A stretch of 64,000 nt of DNA. It comes from Streptomyces gardneri. Lineage in GTDB: Bacteria > Actinomycetota > Actinomycetes > Streptomycetales > Streptomycetaceae. The notes under the pieces were generated by a model that did not search any database, was not told the DNA's origin, and saw only the letters and a list, made by a program, of their open reading frames with translations. Shown piece after piece: positions 1-8,112 of this stretch (positions are counted from its first letter, which is position 1; every line of letters starts with the position of its first letter). A program made the position numbers and the translations under genes. The stretch is from contig NZ_BJMN01000028.1 in assembly GCF_006539185.1 (NCBI RefSeq), positions 62,001 to 126,000 of the forward strand, given 5' to 3'.

Positions 1-20
1 CTGACCTGGTCTTACGGCTG

Positions 21-94
21 TCGGGGTGGCGGGATTTGAACCCACGACCTCTTCGTCCCGAACGAAGCGCGCTGCCAAGCTGCGCTACACCCCG
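21..94 (-). tRNA. tRNA-Pro (anticodon CGG)
   Basis: On the minus strand the sequence folds into a complete cloverleaf: 7-bp acceptor stem (CGGGGTG/CACCCCG), D arm GCGC/GCGC, anticodon stem CTTCG/CGAAG around loop TTCGGGA, and a T arm with loop TTCAAAT. The anticodon CGG reads the proline codon CCG, a frequent codon at this GC content. The discriminator base is A. The CCA end is not encoded. It lies alone at the window edge, downstream of the Pr6Pr-like gene on the same strand. Confidence 0.97.
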
Positions 95-130
95 ATGTCG
101 CTGCTCTGTGCTTCACGTCGCGGCGACATC
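94..130 (-). terminator. possible hairpin between Pr6Pr-like gene and tRNA-Pro
   Basis: An 8-bp perfect inverted repeat (GATGTCGC / GCGACATC) with a 21-nt loop sits just after the stop of the membrane protein gene and before the tRNA. There is no T tract, so it may be a weak terminator or a processing structure. Confidence 0.3.
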
Positions 131-132
131 GC

Positions 133-879
133 TTACTTTAGCCCACGGGCGCGCTGAGACGAAATCCGGTTTTCGGAGAGCCGCGCCGCAGGTCGGATGC
201 GGTCGAGGCCGACGATCGCGAGGCCCAGGACGTAGAAGGCCGCGCCCAGCACGACCGTGTTCACGAGGACGCCGGCGTAGCCGTGGGCGGTGACGTCGAG
301 GAACGGGTACGTGTAGCGGGTGGGGGCGTCCGGGGAGATCAGTTCGCCGCGGATCAGGGCGAAGGCGAGGTAGAGGCCCGGGGCCGCGAGCCACTGGGCG
401 GCGTGGCGCCACCGGAGGGCGCCGGGGAGGGTGAGGAGGAGGAAGTCGAGCGCCGCGCCGATCGGGGTGACGGTGTGGAGGAGCTGGTTGGCGACGGCCT
501 TCGCGCCGGTGAGGCGGGCGATCTCGGCCGCCTGGTTGAACTGGTTCGACGGGTTGTCGAGGACCAGGTGGAAGACGAGGCCGACGACCGAGATGCAGAG
601 CAGGGCGCCGCCGGTCCAGAGGGCGGGGAGCGGCGGGCGGCGGCTCCAGGCGCGGACGGCGCTCCGGCCGAGGACCACGGCGACCAGGATGTTCGACCAG
701 ATCGTGAAGAAGCTCAGGACGACGAGCACGGTCCCGTGGGCGCACTCGATGACGATTCCCGTCGCCGCGCACAGGGCGATCAGGCCACGGAACGCCGCCG
801 CGAAGGGGCGGCGCTCGGCCGGGGGTACGACGGCGGAGGCCGGCACGGCCGCGGAGTCGGCGGGGCGAGGCGTGATCAT
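133..879 (-). CDS. Pr6Pr family integral membrane protein
   Basis: The 248-residue protein is mostly hydrophobic, with about six predicted membrane segments: near residues 30-50 (FRGLIALCAATGIVIE), 55-75 (FFTIWSNILVAVVL), 90-110, 140-160, 165-185 and 205-230. The FFTIWSN segment and the TRYTYPFLD region resemble the Pr6Pr family of uncharacterised actinobacterial membrane proteins. No catalytic motif is visible, so no reaction can be proposed. The start chosen is ATG at 879; a GTG directly upstream is possible. It lies 17 bp downstream of the metallophosphoesterase gene on the same strand, so the two may be cotranscribed. Confidence 0.8.
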   Translation of the reverse strand: MITPRPADSAAVPASAVVPPAERRPFAAAFRGLIALCAATGIVIECAHGTVLVVLSFFTIWSNILVAVVLGRSAVRAWSRRPPLPALWTGGALLCISVVGLVFHLVLDNPSNQFNQAAEIARLTGAKAVANQLLHTVTPIGAALDFLLLTLPGALRWRHAAQWLAAPGLYLAFALIRGELISPDAPTRYTYPFLDVTAHGYAGVLVNTVVLGAAFYVLGLAIVGLDRIRPAARLSENRISSQRARGLK

Positions 880-896
880 CACCCCACCGTAGGGGC

Positions 897-1835
897 TCAG
901 GCGCGAGCCGTCAGCGTGAGCAGGGTGACCTCGGGCGGGCAGGCGAAGCGGACCGGGGTGAAGCGGTTGGTGCCGCAGCCCGCCGAGACGTGCAGGTAGG
1001 AGGTCCGGTCGGCGACGGTGTGGGTCGAGAGCCCCTTCACCCGGTCGGTGTCCAGGTCGCAGTTGGTGACGAGCGCCCCGTAGAAGGGGATGCACAGCTG
1101 GCCGCCGTGGGTGTGCCCGGCGAGGATCAGCTCGTACCCGTCCGCCGTGAACGCGTCGAGCGAGCGCAGGTACGGGGCGTGGACGACGCCCATCGTGAAG
1201 TCGGCCGAGGCGTCGGGGCCGCCGGCCACCCGCTCGTACCGGTCGCGCTTGATGTGCGGGTCGTCGAGGCCGGTGAAGGCCAGTTCGGCCTCGGGCAGCT
1301 TGAGCGTGCCGCGGGTGTTGGTGAGGTTCACCCAGCCCGCCGCGTCGAAGGCGTCCCGCAGGCCCTCCCACGGGTTGTGCACGGCGCCGACGACCGGCTT
1401 GTTGCCGTTGAGCCCGTGGCGTCCCTGCACCTTCTCCATCAGGTAGCGGCCGGGGTTGCGCAGCATCGGCCCGTAGTAGTCGTTGGAGCCGAAGACGTAC
1501 ACGCCGGGAAACTCCATCAGCGGCCCGAGCGCGTCCAGGACCTCCGGCACCGCCTCGGTGTCGGAGAGGTTGTCGCCGGTGTTGACGACGAAGTCCGGGC
1601 GGAGCCCCGCGAGCGACTGGAGCCAGGCCCGCTTCTTGCGCTGGCCGCTCACCATGTGGATGTCGGAGACCTGAAGGACCCGCAGGTCGCGCATGCCGCG
1701 CGGGAGTACGGGCACGGTCACGCGGCGGAGCCGGAAGGAGCGGGCCTCGAAGCCTGCCGCGTAGACGATTCCGGCCGCGGCCGTCGCCGTGAGACCTGCC
1801 GTGACCTTCAGGGGAATCCCGTACCGTGCGCGCAT
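897..1835 (-). CDS. membrane-anchored metallophosphoesterase
   Basis: A 312-residue calcineurin-like phosphoesterase. An N-terminal hydrophobic helix (GLTATAAAGIVYAAG, about residues 12-27) probably anchors it, with the catalytic domain outside the membrane. The dinuclear metal motifs are in order: SDIH, NTGDN, GSNDYY in place of the usual GNHD, and LAGHTHGGQ. This arrangement matches the YaeI/Rv3683-type family, some members of which act on lipid pyrophosphates; the substrate here is unknown. The ATG at 1835 gives an N-terminus starting with the basic-then-hydrophobic anchor; longer in-frame starts would run into the promoter of the divergent yqeY gene. The Asn-His to Ser-Asn change is normal in this subgroup. 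Confidence 0.88.
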   Translation of the reverse strand: MRARYGIPLKVTAGLTATAAAGIVYAAGFEARSFRLRRVTVPVLPRGMRDLRVLQVSDIHMVSGQRKKRAWLQSLAGLRPDFVVNTGDNLSDTEAVPEVLDALGPLMEFPGVYVFGSNDYYGPMLRNPGRYLMEKVQGRHGLNGNKPVVGAVHNPWEGLRDAFDAAGWVNLTNTRGTLKLPEAELAFTGLDDPHIKRDRYERVAGGPDASADFTMGVVHAPYLRSLDAFTADGYELILAGHTHGGQLCIPFYGALVTNCDLDTDRVKGLSTHTVADRTSYLHVSAGCGTNRFTPVRFACPPEVTLLTLTARA

Positions 1836-1909
1836 CGCACCATCGTCGCAGACCCGGCGGGTGGAAATGTGCGGGCGTGCGGGGCGGGGCACCTGCCACA
1901 CTTGACCCC

Positions 1910-2374
1910 ATGACCACGCTCAAGGAGAAGCTCAAGGCCGACCTCGACGCCGCGATCAGGGGGCGCGACGAACTGCGCTCCTCGACCCTGCGGCTGACCA
2001 TCACCGCGATCACCATGGAGGAGGTCTCGGGCAAGTCCAAGCGCGAACTCTCCGACGACGAGGTGCTGAAGGTGATCGCCAAGGAGGCGAAGAAGCGCCG
2101 CGAGGCCGCGGAGGCCTTCGCCCAGGGCGGTCGGGCCGAGTCCGCCGAGCGGGAGCGGGCCGAGGGCGTCCTCCTCGACGCGTACCTGCCGAAGCAGCTC
2201 AGCGACGAGGAGCTCGACGGGATCGTCGCGGCGGCCGTCGAGGAGGCGAAGGCGGCGGGCGCCGAGGGGCCGCGTGCCATGGGCGCCGTCATGAAGATCG
2301 TGAACCCGAAGGTGGCCGGCCAGGCCGACGGCGGCCGGGTCGCCGCCTCCGTGAAGAAGCTGCTCGCGGGCTGA
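1910..2374 (+). CDS. GatB/YqeY domain protein
   Basis: A 154-residue soluble protein homologous to YqeY, the free-standing relative of the C-terminal tRNA-binding domain of the GatB amidotransferase subunit. Visible hallmarks are the helical, charged sequence, the segment LDAYLPKQLSDEEL and the closing GRVAASVKKLLAG. Full length for the family (about 150 residues). The biological role of YqeY is not settled; a tRNA-linked function is inferred from the domain only. It is divergent from the phosphoesterase gene and ends just before a strong bidirectional terminator shared with the penicillin-binding protein gene. Confidence 0.93.
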   Translation: MTTLKEKLKADLDAAIRGRDELRSSTLRLTITAITMEEVSGKSKRELSDDEVLKVIAKEAKKRREAAEAFAQGGRAESAERERAEGVLLDAYLPKQLSDEELDGIVAAAVEEAKAAGAEGPRAMGAVMKIVNPKVAGQADGGRVAASVKKLLAG

Positions 2375-2389
2375 CACAGCGCGTACGAC

Positions 2390-2421
2390 GAAGGGCGCCC
2401 CACTCCTGTGGGGCGCCCTTC
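2390..2421. terminator. bidirectional terminator between yqeY-like and PBP genes
   Basis: A perfect 13-bp stem (AAGGGCGCCCCAC / GTGGGGCGCCCTT) with a 4-nt loop sits between two convergent stop codons. Flanking GA/TC and TCGTA-like bases extend it. The symmetry and position argue for use in both directions. Confidence 0.9.
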
Positions 2422-2439
2422 CTCGTACTCATCCGCGCG

Positions 2440-4692
2440 TCAGCGGTTTCCGCCTCGGCGGTTGCCGTTGTTGTTGTCACCGTCGCCGAACATGTCCGGC
2501 GGGATCGTGATCCCGGGGAACGGGTTCGTCGGCGGCTTCGTGTCGCCCGGCTTGCCGTCGCGCGGCTTCCGCGGCTTGTTCGGGCCCTCCTCGCCCTCCT
2601 TCTCCTTGTCCTTGGGCTTCTCGGCCCGCGGCACGGAGATGGGGGTGAAGCGCGGCCGGTCGGAGTCGTCCAGCGCGCCCGTCATCGCGATCCGCCAGAT
2701 GGGGCCGGGCAGGCAGCCACCGCAGACCTTGTCGTAGTAGACGCCACCGATGGTGATGTCGAACATCTCGTCACGCTTGCCGACGTCGTCGCCGACCCAG
2801 ACGGCGGTGGACAGGCTCGGCGTGTAGCCGACGAACCAGGCGTCCTTGCGGCCCTCGGTGGTACCGGTCTTGCCCGCGTTGTCACGGTCGGTCAGACCGG
2901 CCCGCGTACCGGTGCCGTCCTCGACGACGCCCTTCAGCATCTGGTTGATGGTGTCGGCGGTGCGGTCGGACATCGCGCGCGTGCACTTGGTCTGCGGCAC
3001 GTTCAGCTTGTCGCCGTTGGCGGCCCTGATCGACTCGATGGCGACCGGGGTGCAGTAGATGCCGCGGTTGGCGAAGGTGGCGTAGACGTTCGCCATGTCG
3101 AGCGGGGTGCTCTCCAGGCTGCCGAGCGTGGCCGACGGGCTCTGTGCGATGGACTTGCCCAGCTCGCGCTCGTAGCCGACCTTCTTCGCCATCGTCAGCG
3201 TCTCGCACAGGCCGGCCATCTGCTCCAGCTTGGCGAAGTACGTGTTGATGGACTTGCCGAGGGCGCTCGTCATGTCGTACGCCCCCTTCTCCGACTTGAG
3301 CTCGTTCTGGACGGGCCACTCGGCGTAGCCGGCGGGCTTGCCGTCGCAGCGAGTGAAGTCGTTCTCCCGCATCGAGATCTTCCACGGCGTGTCGAAGCTC
3401 TGCGCCGGGCTCAGCCCCTTCTCCAGGGCGGCGGCGGCCGTGATCGGCTTGAAGGTCGAGCCGACCGGGAAGCCGTACGTGGTGCCGCCCATCTTGCTGC
3501 CGACGGCGAGGTTGAGCGTCGTCTGGTGCTGCTTCTGGTCCAGGCCGTACGGGCGGGACTGGCCCATCGACAGGATCTTGCCGGTACCGGGCTGGACCTG
3601 GACGACGGCGGTCGCGACCCCGTCGTCCTTGTTGACCTTGGCCACGGAGGCCTCGTTGGCCGCCGCCTGCGCCTTCGGGGAGAGCGTGGTCTTGACGGTG
3701 AGACCGCCCAGGTTCCACAGCTTCTGCCGCTCCTCGGCCGTCTTCCCGAAGACCGGGTTGCTCAGGATCGTCTTGCGGACGTAGTCGCAGAAGAAGCCGG
3801 CGCCGTCGACGGCGGTGATGCAGCCGTTCTTCGGCGTCTTGACCTTGAGCTTGAGCGGCGCGGCCTTCGCCTTGTCCGCCTCCGCCTGGCTGATGTCCTT
3901 CACGTCGGCCATCCGCTGGAGGACCACGTTGCGGCGCTTGGTGGCTTCCTGGATGTCGTTGATCGGGTCGTAGCGGCTGGGCGACTGGACGAGTCCGGCC
4001 ATCATCGCCGCCTCGCCCAGGTCCAGCTTGGCGGCCGGCTTGGAGAAGTACCGCTGGGAGGCGGCCTCGATGCCGTACGCCTGCTGACCGAAGAACGTGA
4101 TGTTGAGGTAGTTCTCCAGGATCTTCTTCTTGCCCAGCTCCTCCTCGACCTGGATCGCGAACTTCAGCTCGCGGACCTTGCGGCCGATGGTCTGCTGGGT
4201 GGCCTGCGCGACCTTCTCGGGGTCGTCGCCGGCCTCCTCGACGAAGACGTTCTTCACGTACTGCTGGGTGAGCGTGGACGCGCCCTGCGCGACCCCGCCC
4301 GACTGCGCGTTGCGGTTGATCGCGCGCAGCACGCCCTTGAGGTCGATCGCCCCGTGCTCGTAGAAGCGGCCGTCCTCGATCGCGACGATCGCCTTCTGCA
4401 TGTACGGGGAGATCTTGTCCAGCGGGACGACCTTCCGGTCCCGCGAGTACACCGTGGCGAGGAGACCGCCCTCGGCGTCGAGAATGGTGGTGCGCTGACT
4501 CAGCGGCGGGGTCTTCAGGTTGGAGGGGATCTCGTCGAACCCCTCGACCGTGCCCTTCGCGGCCAGTCCGAGTGCTCCGGCCGCGGGCAGGGCGATGCCC
4601 GCCAGCACGGCTCCGGAGAGCACACTGACACCGAGGAACTTGGCGGCCTGCTGGGTCCCGGTCAGACCACCGCCCGAGCGCTTCTTTGCCAT
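2440..4692 (-). CDS. class A penicillin-binding protein (glycosyltransferase/transpeptidase)
   Basis: A 750-residue bifunctional peptidoglycan synthase. Order: short cytoplasmic lead MAKKRSGG, one membrane helix (about 17-45), GT51 glycosyltransferase with the catalytic-glutamate motif EDGRFYEHGA near residue 105 and QQYVKN following, then a transpeptidase with GSTFKP (SxxK nucleophile), KSINTYF (SxN) and KTGTTEG (KTG). The C-terminus is a Lys/Pro/Asn-rich tail (KPKDKEKEGEEG, NNNGNRRGG) without PASTA domains. It polymerises and crosslinks glycan outside the membrane. It is divergent from wblA, as ponA2 is from whiB4 in mycobacteria. A TAGGCT box 6 nt before the ATG suggests a leaderless mRNA. 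Confidence 0.96.
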   Translation of the reverse strand: MAKKRSGGGLTGTQQAAKFLGVSVLSGAVLAGIALPAAGALGLAAKGTVEGFDEIPSNLKTPPLSQRTTILDAEGGLLATVYSRDRKVVPLDKISPYMQKAIVAIEDGRFYEHGAIDLKGVLRAINRNAQSGGVAQGASTLTQQYVKNVFVEEAGDDPEKVAQATQQTIGRKVRELKFAIQVEEELGKKKILENYLNITFFGQQAYGIEAASQRYFSKPAAKLDLGEAAMMAGLVQSPSRYDPINDIQEATKRRNVVLQRMADVKDISQAEADKAKAAPLKLKVKTPKNGCITAVDGAGFFCDYVRKTILSNPVFGKTAEERQKLWNLGGLTVKTTLSPKAQAAANEASVAKVNKDDGVATAVVQVQPGTGKILSMGQSRPYGLDQKQHQTTLNLAVGSKMGGTTYGFPVGSTFKPITAAAALEKGLSPAQSFDTPWKISMRENDFTRCDGKPAGYAEWPVQNELKSEKGAYDMTSALGKSINTYFAKLEQMAGLCETLTMAKKVGYERELGKSIAQSPSATLGSLESTPLDMANVYATFANRGIYCTPVAIESIRAANGDKLNVPQTKCTRAMSDRTADTINQMLKGVVEDGTGTRAGLTDRDNAGKTGTTEGRKDAWFVGYTPSLSTAVWVGDDVGKRDEMFDITIGGVYYDKVCGGCLPGPIWRIAMTGALDDSDRPRFTPISVPRAEKPKDKEKEGEEGPNKPRKPRDGKPGDTKPPTNPFPGITIPPDMFGDGDNNNGNRRGGNR

Positions 4693-4698
4693 GGGGGC

Positions 4699-4704
4699 AG
4701 CCTA
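4699..4704 (-). promoter_or_regulatory. -10 box of the PBP gene (leaderless)
   Basis: On the minus strand TAGGCT is followed after 6 nt (GCCCCC) by the ATG of the PBP. No ribosome binding site fits in between, so transcription probably begins at or next to the start codon. No convincing -35 box is seen. Confidence 0.55.
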
Positions 4705-4937
4705 CGTTCTCATTCGCCGGACACGCGTATATGCCTTGGCCTAAGCTGCTCACAACTGTCACAGCAGTGCGGTCTCGCATCAAGACCCGCGCGTGACATC
4801 GGCATGAATTTCCGTGACCCCGAAACACGGGAAGCTCGTGTCCGTTTCCGGATCATGCGTCACCCGGCGCCCCAAGTGGGGCCGGTGAGGAAGGACGTAT
4901 CCATGGGGATATGTCCGCTATCACGCGCATGTCCTTC

Positions 4938-4957
4938 GATCACTCCCCTGGGTGATC
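4938..4957. promoter_or_regulatory. inverted repeat upstream of wblA (candidate operator)
   Basis: GATCAC and GTGATC form a perfect 6-bp inverted repeat separated by 8 nt, in the 405-bp spacer between the PBP and wblA genes, about 150 bp before the wblA start. The TCAC...GTGA core resembles half sites of dimeric regulators such as BldD, though the spacing is longer than the BldD consensus. The protein that binds is unknown. Confidence 0.4.
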
Positions 4958-4977
4958 TGACGCGTACGCATAGTCCG

Positions 4978-5004
4978 TTCGGGCCATTCAAGATTGGGCC
5001 CGAA
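4978..5004 (+). promoter_or_regulatory. leader hairpin before wblA upstream ORF
   Basis: An 8-bp perfect stem TTCGGGCC / GGCCCGAA with an 11-nt loop ends immediately before a GGGGGT ribosome-binding-like run at 5005-5010. Its position suggests either a transcript 5' stabiliser or a control element of leader translation. Confidence 0.45.
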
Positions 5005-5018
5005 GGGGGTGTTGCGCT

Positions 5019-5126
5019 GTGCCCACCTTCCGTAACGTCCCAACTGGCAGCGGTGAATATGCCGCTACCGCCGTGGGGGAGCCTCGATTCGGGAGAGGAC
5101 GGCGCCGGTATGGGCTGGGTAGCTGA
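5019..5126 (+). CDS. possible 35-residue upstream ORF overlapping the wblA start
   Basis: A GTG at 5019, about 9 nt after GGGGGT, opens a reading frame of 35 codons (beginning MPTFRNVPTGSG, basic end GRGRRRYGLGS) that stops at 5124-5126, 17 nt inside wblA in another frame. Termination there would place ribosomes on the wblA start. I do not recognise the peptide. It may be a regulatory leader ORF or chance; conservation would decide. Confidence 0.3.
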   Translation: MPTFRNVPTGSGEYAATAVGEPRFGRGRRRYGLGS

Positions 5127-5454
5127 CTGGAGTGCGCAGGCGGCCTGCCGCACTACCGATCCGGATGAACTTTTCGTGCAGGGAGCGGCACAGAACAGGG
5201 CAAAGGCGGTGTGCACCGGATGTCCGGTGCGGACCGAGTGCCTCGCCGACGCCCTCGACAACCGCGTGGAGTTCGGTGTGTGGGGCGGCATGACGGAGCG
5301 CGAGCGCCGTGCGCTGCTGCGCCGACGGCCGACGGTCACGTCGTGGCGCCGGCTCCTGGAGACCGCGCGGACGGAGTACGAGCGCGGTGCGGGCCTGCTG
5401 CCCGTGGCGATCGAGGACGACGCGACGTACGAGGCGTACGCCGCGGTGGGCTAG
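5110..5454 (+). CDS. wblA: WhiB-like developmental regulator WblA
   Basis: A 114-residue WhiB-family protein. The four iron-sulfur ligands are C13, C35, C38 and C44 in the pattern C-x21-C-x2-C-x5-C, followed by the family turn GVWGGMTERERRALLRR and a basic C-terminus. WhiB-like proteins carry a [4Fe-4S] cluster and modulate sigma-factor-dependent transcription. In S. coelicolor WblA is known to repress antibiotic production and stress genes and to be needed for sporulation; it is the orthologue of mycobacterial WhiB4. The start ATG 5110 matches the conserved N-terminus MGWV and follows GGGAGAGGA at 5091. Neighbours (PBP upstream, ArsA pair downstream) match the S. coelicolor and mycobacterial loci. 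Confidence 0.95.
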   Translation: MGWVADWSAQAACRTTDPDELFVQGAAQNRAKAVCTGCPVRTECLADALDNRVEFGVWGGMTERERRALLRRRPTVTSWRRLLETARTEYERGAGLLPVAIEDDATYEAYAAVG

Positions 5455-5462
5455 TCCCCCGG

Positions 5463-5478
5463 ACCGGCAGGGGCCGGT
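5463..5478. terminator. hairpin between wblA and ArsA-type ATPase gene
   Basis: ACCGGC / GCCGGT, 6 bp with a 4-nt loop, lies in the 27-nt gap between convergent stop codons. It has no T tract and is probably a weak bidirectional terminator. Confidence 0.5.
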
Positions 5479-5481
5479 GGC

Positions 5482-6921
5482 TCAGGCCGAGGGCATCCGC
5501 CCGGCCGTGAGCCGGTCACCGATGGCCCGCAGCCCGGCGAGGTCGTGCACATCGCCGGGCAGGGCGGCCACTTCGGCCACGGCCACCTCGGGGTGGAGCG
5601 CGGTGAAGCGGTCGCGCGTGCGCTGCTCACGCGCGAGCACCCGCATGCGCTCGGCATGCAGGCGCAGAAGTCCCGCGGTGAGATGTCGTACGTCTGTGTC
5701 TGTGTCCGTGCCGGTGACTGCGTCTACGTCGTCTACGTCGGGGTGCTGTGCGGCCGGTTCGGCTGTGGGGGCAGCCTCGGGTACGGAAGAAACGGCGGCG
5801 GTGGCGAGATCTGACAGCTCGGGCGACGTGGCCGGGGAGCCACTCAGTCCAGCCTTCCCGTCCCCCCGATCCGTCATGCGCCCCTCGTCAAGATTTTCCG
5901 CGGCGGCCCGCGCCCGCTCGGCCGACAGGCCGGCCGCGCCACTGCCGTGGACGCGGTTGAGGACGAGACCGGCCAGCGGCATCTCCTCGGCCGCCAGCCG
6001 CTCCACGAAGTACGCGGCCTCGCGCAGCGCGTCCCGCTCCGGGGTGGCGACGACGAGGAACGCCGTGCCCGGGGCCTGGAGCAGCCGGTACGTGGCGTCG
6101 GCGCGGGTCCGGAAGCCGCCGAACATCGTGTCCATCGCCGCCACGAAGGTCTGCACGTCCTTGAGGAACTGACCGCCGAGCAGCTTCCCGAGCGTCCCCG
6201 TCATCATCGACATGCCGACGTTGAGGAACTTCATGCCGGCCCGGCCGCCCACCTTCGCCGGGGCCATGAGCAGCTTGATGAACTTCCCGTCGAGGAAGGA
6301 CCCGAGACGCTTCGGCGCGTCCAGGAAGTCCAGCGCGGACCGGGACGGCGGCGTGTCGACGACGATCAGGTCCCACTCGTCGCGCGCCCGGAGCTGGCCC
6401 AGCTTCTCCATCGCCATGTACTCCTGCGTACCGGCGAACCCGGCCGACAGGGACTGGTAGAAGGGGTTCTCCAGGATCGCCCGGGCCCGCTCGGGCTCCG
6501 CGTGCGCCTCGACGATCTCGTCGAAGGTCCGCTTCATGTCGAGCATCATGGCGTGCAGTTCGCCGCCGTCGGACCCCTTGATGCCGTCGACCTTGCGGGG
6601 GGTGTTGTCGAGCGAGTCGATGCCCATCGACTGCGCGAGCCGCCGCGCCGGGTCGATGGTGAGGACGACGACCCGCCGGCCGCGCTCCGCCGCCCGTACG
6701 CCGAGGGCGGCCGCCGTGGTCGTCTTGCCGACCCCGCCCGCGCCGCAGCACACGATGATGCGGGTGCCCAGGTCGTCGATGAGCGGGTCGAGCTCCAGGA
6801 CGGGCACGGCGTCGAGCCCGGCCGTGTCGAGCCCGGCCGTGTCAGGCCCCGTCGTGTCGGGCCCCGCTCCGTCGCGCCCCTTCGTGTCGGCGCCGGTCCC
6901 GGCGGTCGGCTTCTCCGTCAC
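5482..6921 (-). CDS. ArsA/GET3-family ATPase (second of pair)
   Basis: A 479-residue soluble ATPase with a deviant Walker A loop (CGAGGVGKTTT, residues 59-69), a switch region LTIDPARRLAQ and VVDTPPSRSALDF. Fold and order match the ArsA/GET3 branch of SIMIBI ATPases. The first 45 residues are a low-complexity, five-residue-periodic stretch (PDTAGLDTAG), and the C-terminus has an extended acidic Thr/Asp-rich insert. Despite the annotation habit of calling these anion-transporting ATPases, no ArsB partner is present; the pair corresponds to mycobacterial Rv3679/Rv3680. The GTG start overlaps the stop of the preceding ATPase gene by 4 nt, implying translational coupling and probably a heterodimer. 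Confidence 0.88.
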   Translation of the reverse strand: MTEKPTAGTGADTKGRDGAGPDTTGPDTAGLDTAGLDAVPVLELDPLIDDLGTRIIVCCGAGGVGKTTTAAALGVRAAERGRRVVVLTIDPARRLAQSMGIDSLDNTPRKVDGIKGSDGGELHAMMLDMKRTFDEIVEAHAEPERARAILENPFYQSLSAGFAGTQEYMAMEKLGQLRARDEWDLIVVDTPPSRSALDFLDAPKRLGSFLDGKFIKLLMAPAKVGGRAGMKFLNVGMSMMTGTLGKLLGGQFLKDVQTFVAAMDTMFGGFRTRADATYRLLQAPGTAFLVVATPERDALREAAYFVERLAAEEMPLAGLVLNRVHGSGAAGLSAERARAAAENLDEGRMTDRGDGKAGLSGSPATSPELSDLATAAVSSVPEAAPTAEPAAQHPDVDDVDAVTGTDTDTDVRHLTAGLLRLHAERMRVLAREQRTRDRFTALHPEVAVAEVAALPGDVHDLAGLRAIGDRLTAGRMPSA

Positions 6922-7880
6922 GCGCCCACCCCTTGCTTCCGCAGTTCCTTCGCCAGCCGGTAGAGCCCCGCGATGTCCCCGCCGTCCCCGAGGAAGGGCA
7001 GCTCGTACGCGGGCACGCCGATGCCGTCCAGGACCGCGCGCTGCTCCCGCTCCAGCTCCACGCGCCGGGCGTGCTCGGCCGCCTGGTCGAGGAGCGGTTC
7101 GACGAGCCGCGTGCCGCCCGTGACGCCGACGGAGGCCAGGCTCCGCGCGATCGCGTCCCGGTGGTCGCCGGAGGCGGCCCGTACGGCCGCCTCGTCGAGG
7201 ACGTGCGGGCGGACCATGTTCACCACGACGCGCCCCACCGGCAGTTCGGCCGCGCGGAGCTCCGCGATGCCGTCCGCCGTCTCCTGGACCGGCATCTCCT
7301 CCAGGAGCGTCACCAGATGGACCGCCGTCTCGGGCGACTTGAGGACCCGCATGACGGCCTGCGCCTGATTGTGTATCGGGCCGATCCTGGCCAGGCCCGC
7401 GACCTCGTCGTTGACGTTGAGGAAGCGGGTGATGCGGCCGGTGGGCGGCGCGTCCATGACCACGTGGTCGTAGGTGTGGCCGCCGTGCTTCTCGCGCCGC
7501 TTGACCGCCTCGCACGCCTTGCCGGTCAGCAGGACGTCCCGTACGCCCGGGGCTATCGTCGTCGCGAAGTCGATCGCCCCGAGCTTCTTCAGGGCCCGCC
7601 CCGCGCCGCCCAGTTTGTAGAACATCTGGAGGTAGTCGAGGAGCGCGCGCTCGGCGTCGATCGCCAGCGCGTACACCTCGCCGCCGCCCGGCGCGACGGC
7701 GATCTTGCGCTCCTCGTACGGAAGCGCTTCCGTCTCGAAGAGCTGTGCGATGCCCTGTCTGCCTTCGACCTCGACGAGGAGGGTGCGTTTGCCCTCCGTC
7801 GCGAGGGCGAGCGCGAGGGCGGCGGCGACCGTCGTCTTACCGGTACCGCCCTTTCCGCTGACGACCTGGAGCCTGCTCAC
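6918..7880 (-). CDS. ArsA/GET3-family ATPase (first of pair)
   Basis: A 320-residue ATPase whose Walker A loop (SGKGGTGKTT) starts at residue 8, as is usual for the family. VMDAPPTGRITRFLN forms the switch II region. The start GTG at 7880 is supported by TAGGCT 7 nt before it, giving a leaderless pattern; longer in-frame starts would cross the divergent DUF4177 promoter. It lacks the low-complexity lead of its partner and overlaps it by 4 nt (GTGA). A role as a coupled ATPase pair in envelope or redox stress is suggested only by linkage to the WhiB4/WblA orthologue. Confidence 0.88.
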   Translation of the reverse strand: MSRLQVVSGKGGTGKTTVAAALALALATEGKRTLLVEVEGRQGIAQLFETEALPYEERKIAVAPGGGEVYALAIDAERALLDYLQMFYKLGGAGRALKKLGAIDFATTIAPGVRDVLLTGKACEAVKRREKHGGHTYDHVVMDAPPTGRITRFLNVNDEVAGLARIGPIHNQAQAVMRVLKSPETAVHLVTLLEEMPVQETADGIAELRAAELPVGRVVVNMVRPHVLDEAAVRAASGDHRDAIARSLASVGVTGGTRLVEPLLDQAAEHARRVELEREQRAVLDGIGVPAYELPFLGDGGDIAGLYRLAKELRKQGVGA

Positions 7881-7887
7881 GCTGTCG

Positions 7888-7893
7888 AGCCTA
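7888..7893 (-). promoter_or_regulatory. -10 box of the ArsA pair (leaderless)
   Basis: TAGGCT on the minus strand, 7 nt before the GTG start at 7880. It is back to back with the DUF4177 -10 box 47 bp away, so the two divergent promoters must share their upstream regions. Confidence 0.55.
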
Positions 7894-7940
7894 ACCACTG
7901 GCGGCGGCGCCCAATCAGGAGGCCGCCCCGCGGCAGCGGA

Positions 7941-7946
7941 TACAGT
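7941..7946 (+). promoter_or_regulatory. -10 box of the DUF4177-RidA operon (leaderless)
   Basis: TACAGT followed after 7 nt by the ATG at 7954. No Shine-Dalgarno sequence lies between. Confidence 0.5.
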
Positions 7947-7953
7947 CGCCTCC

Positions 7954-8112
7954 ATGACCAAGTGGGAGTACGTCACGGTGCCGCTTCTGGTGCACGCGAC
8001 GAAGCAGATTCTGGACACCTGGGGCGAGGACGGCTGGGAGCTCGTCCAGGTCGTGCCCGGGCCGAACAACCCCGAGCAGCTCGTGGCCTACCTGAAGCGG
8101 GCCAAGTCGTGA
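7954..8112 (+). CDS. DUF4177 family small protein
   Basis: A 52-residue protein beginning MTKWEYVTVPLL with the family signature GEDGWELVQVVPGPN near its middle. These short one-domain proteins are of unknown function. In mycobacteria the orthologue Rv3678A is likewise next to a RidA gene. Its stop overlaps the start of the RidA gene (GTGA), so both are cotranslated. It is divergent from the ArsA-type ATPase pair. Confidence 0.9.
   Translation: MTKWEYVTVPLLVHATKQILDTWGEDGWELVQVVPGPNNPEQLVAYLKRAKS

Noticed and set aside
5482-7880. Arsenite efflux operon
   Set aside because: The ATPases look like ArsA, but no ArsB, ArsC or ArsR gene is adjacent and metal-binding cysteines are not evident.
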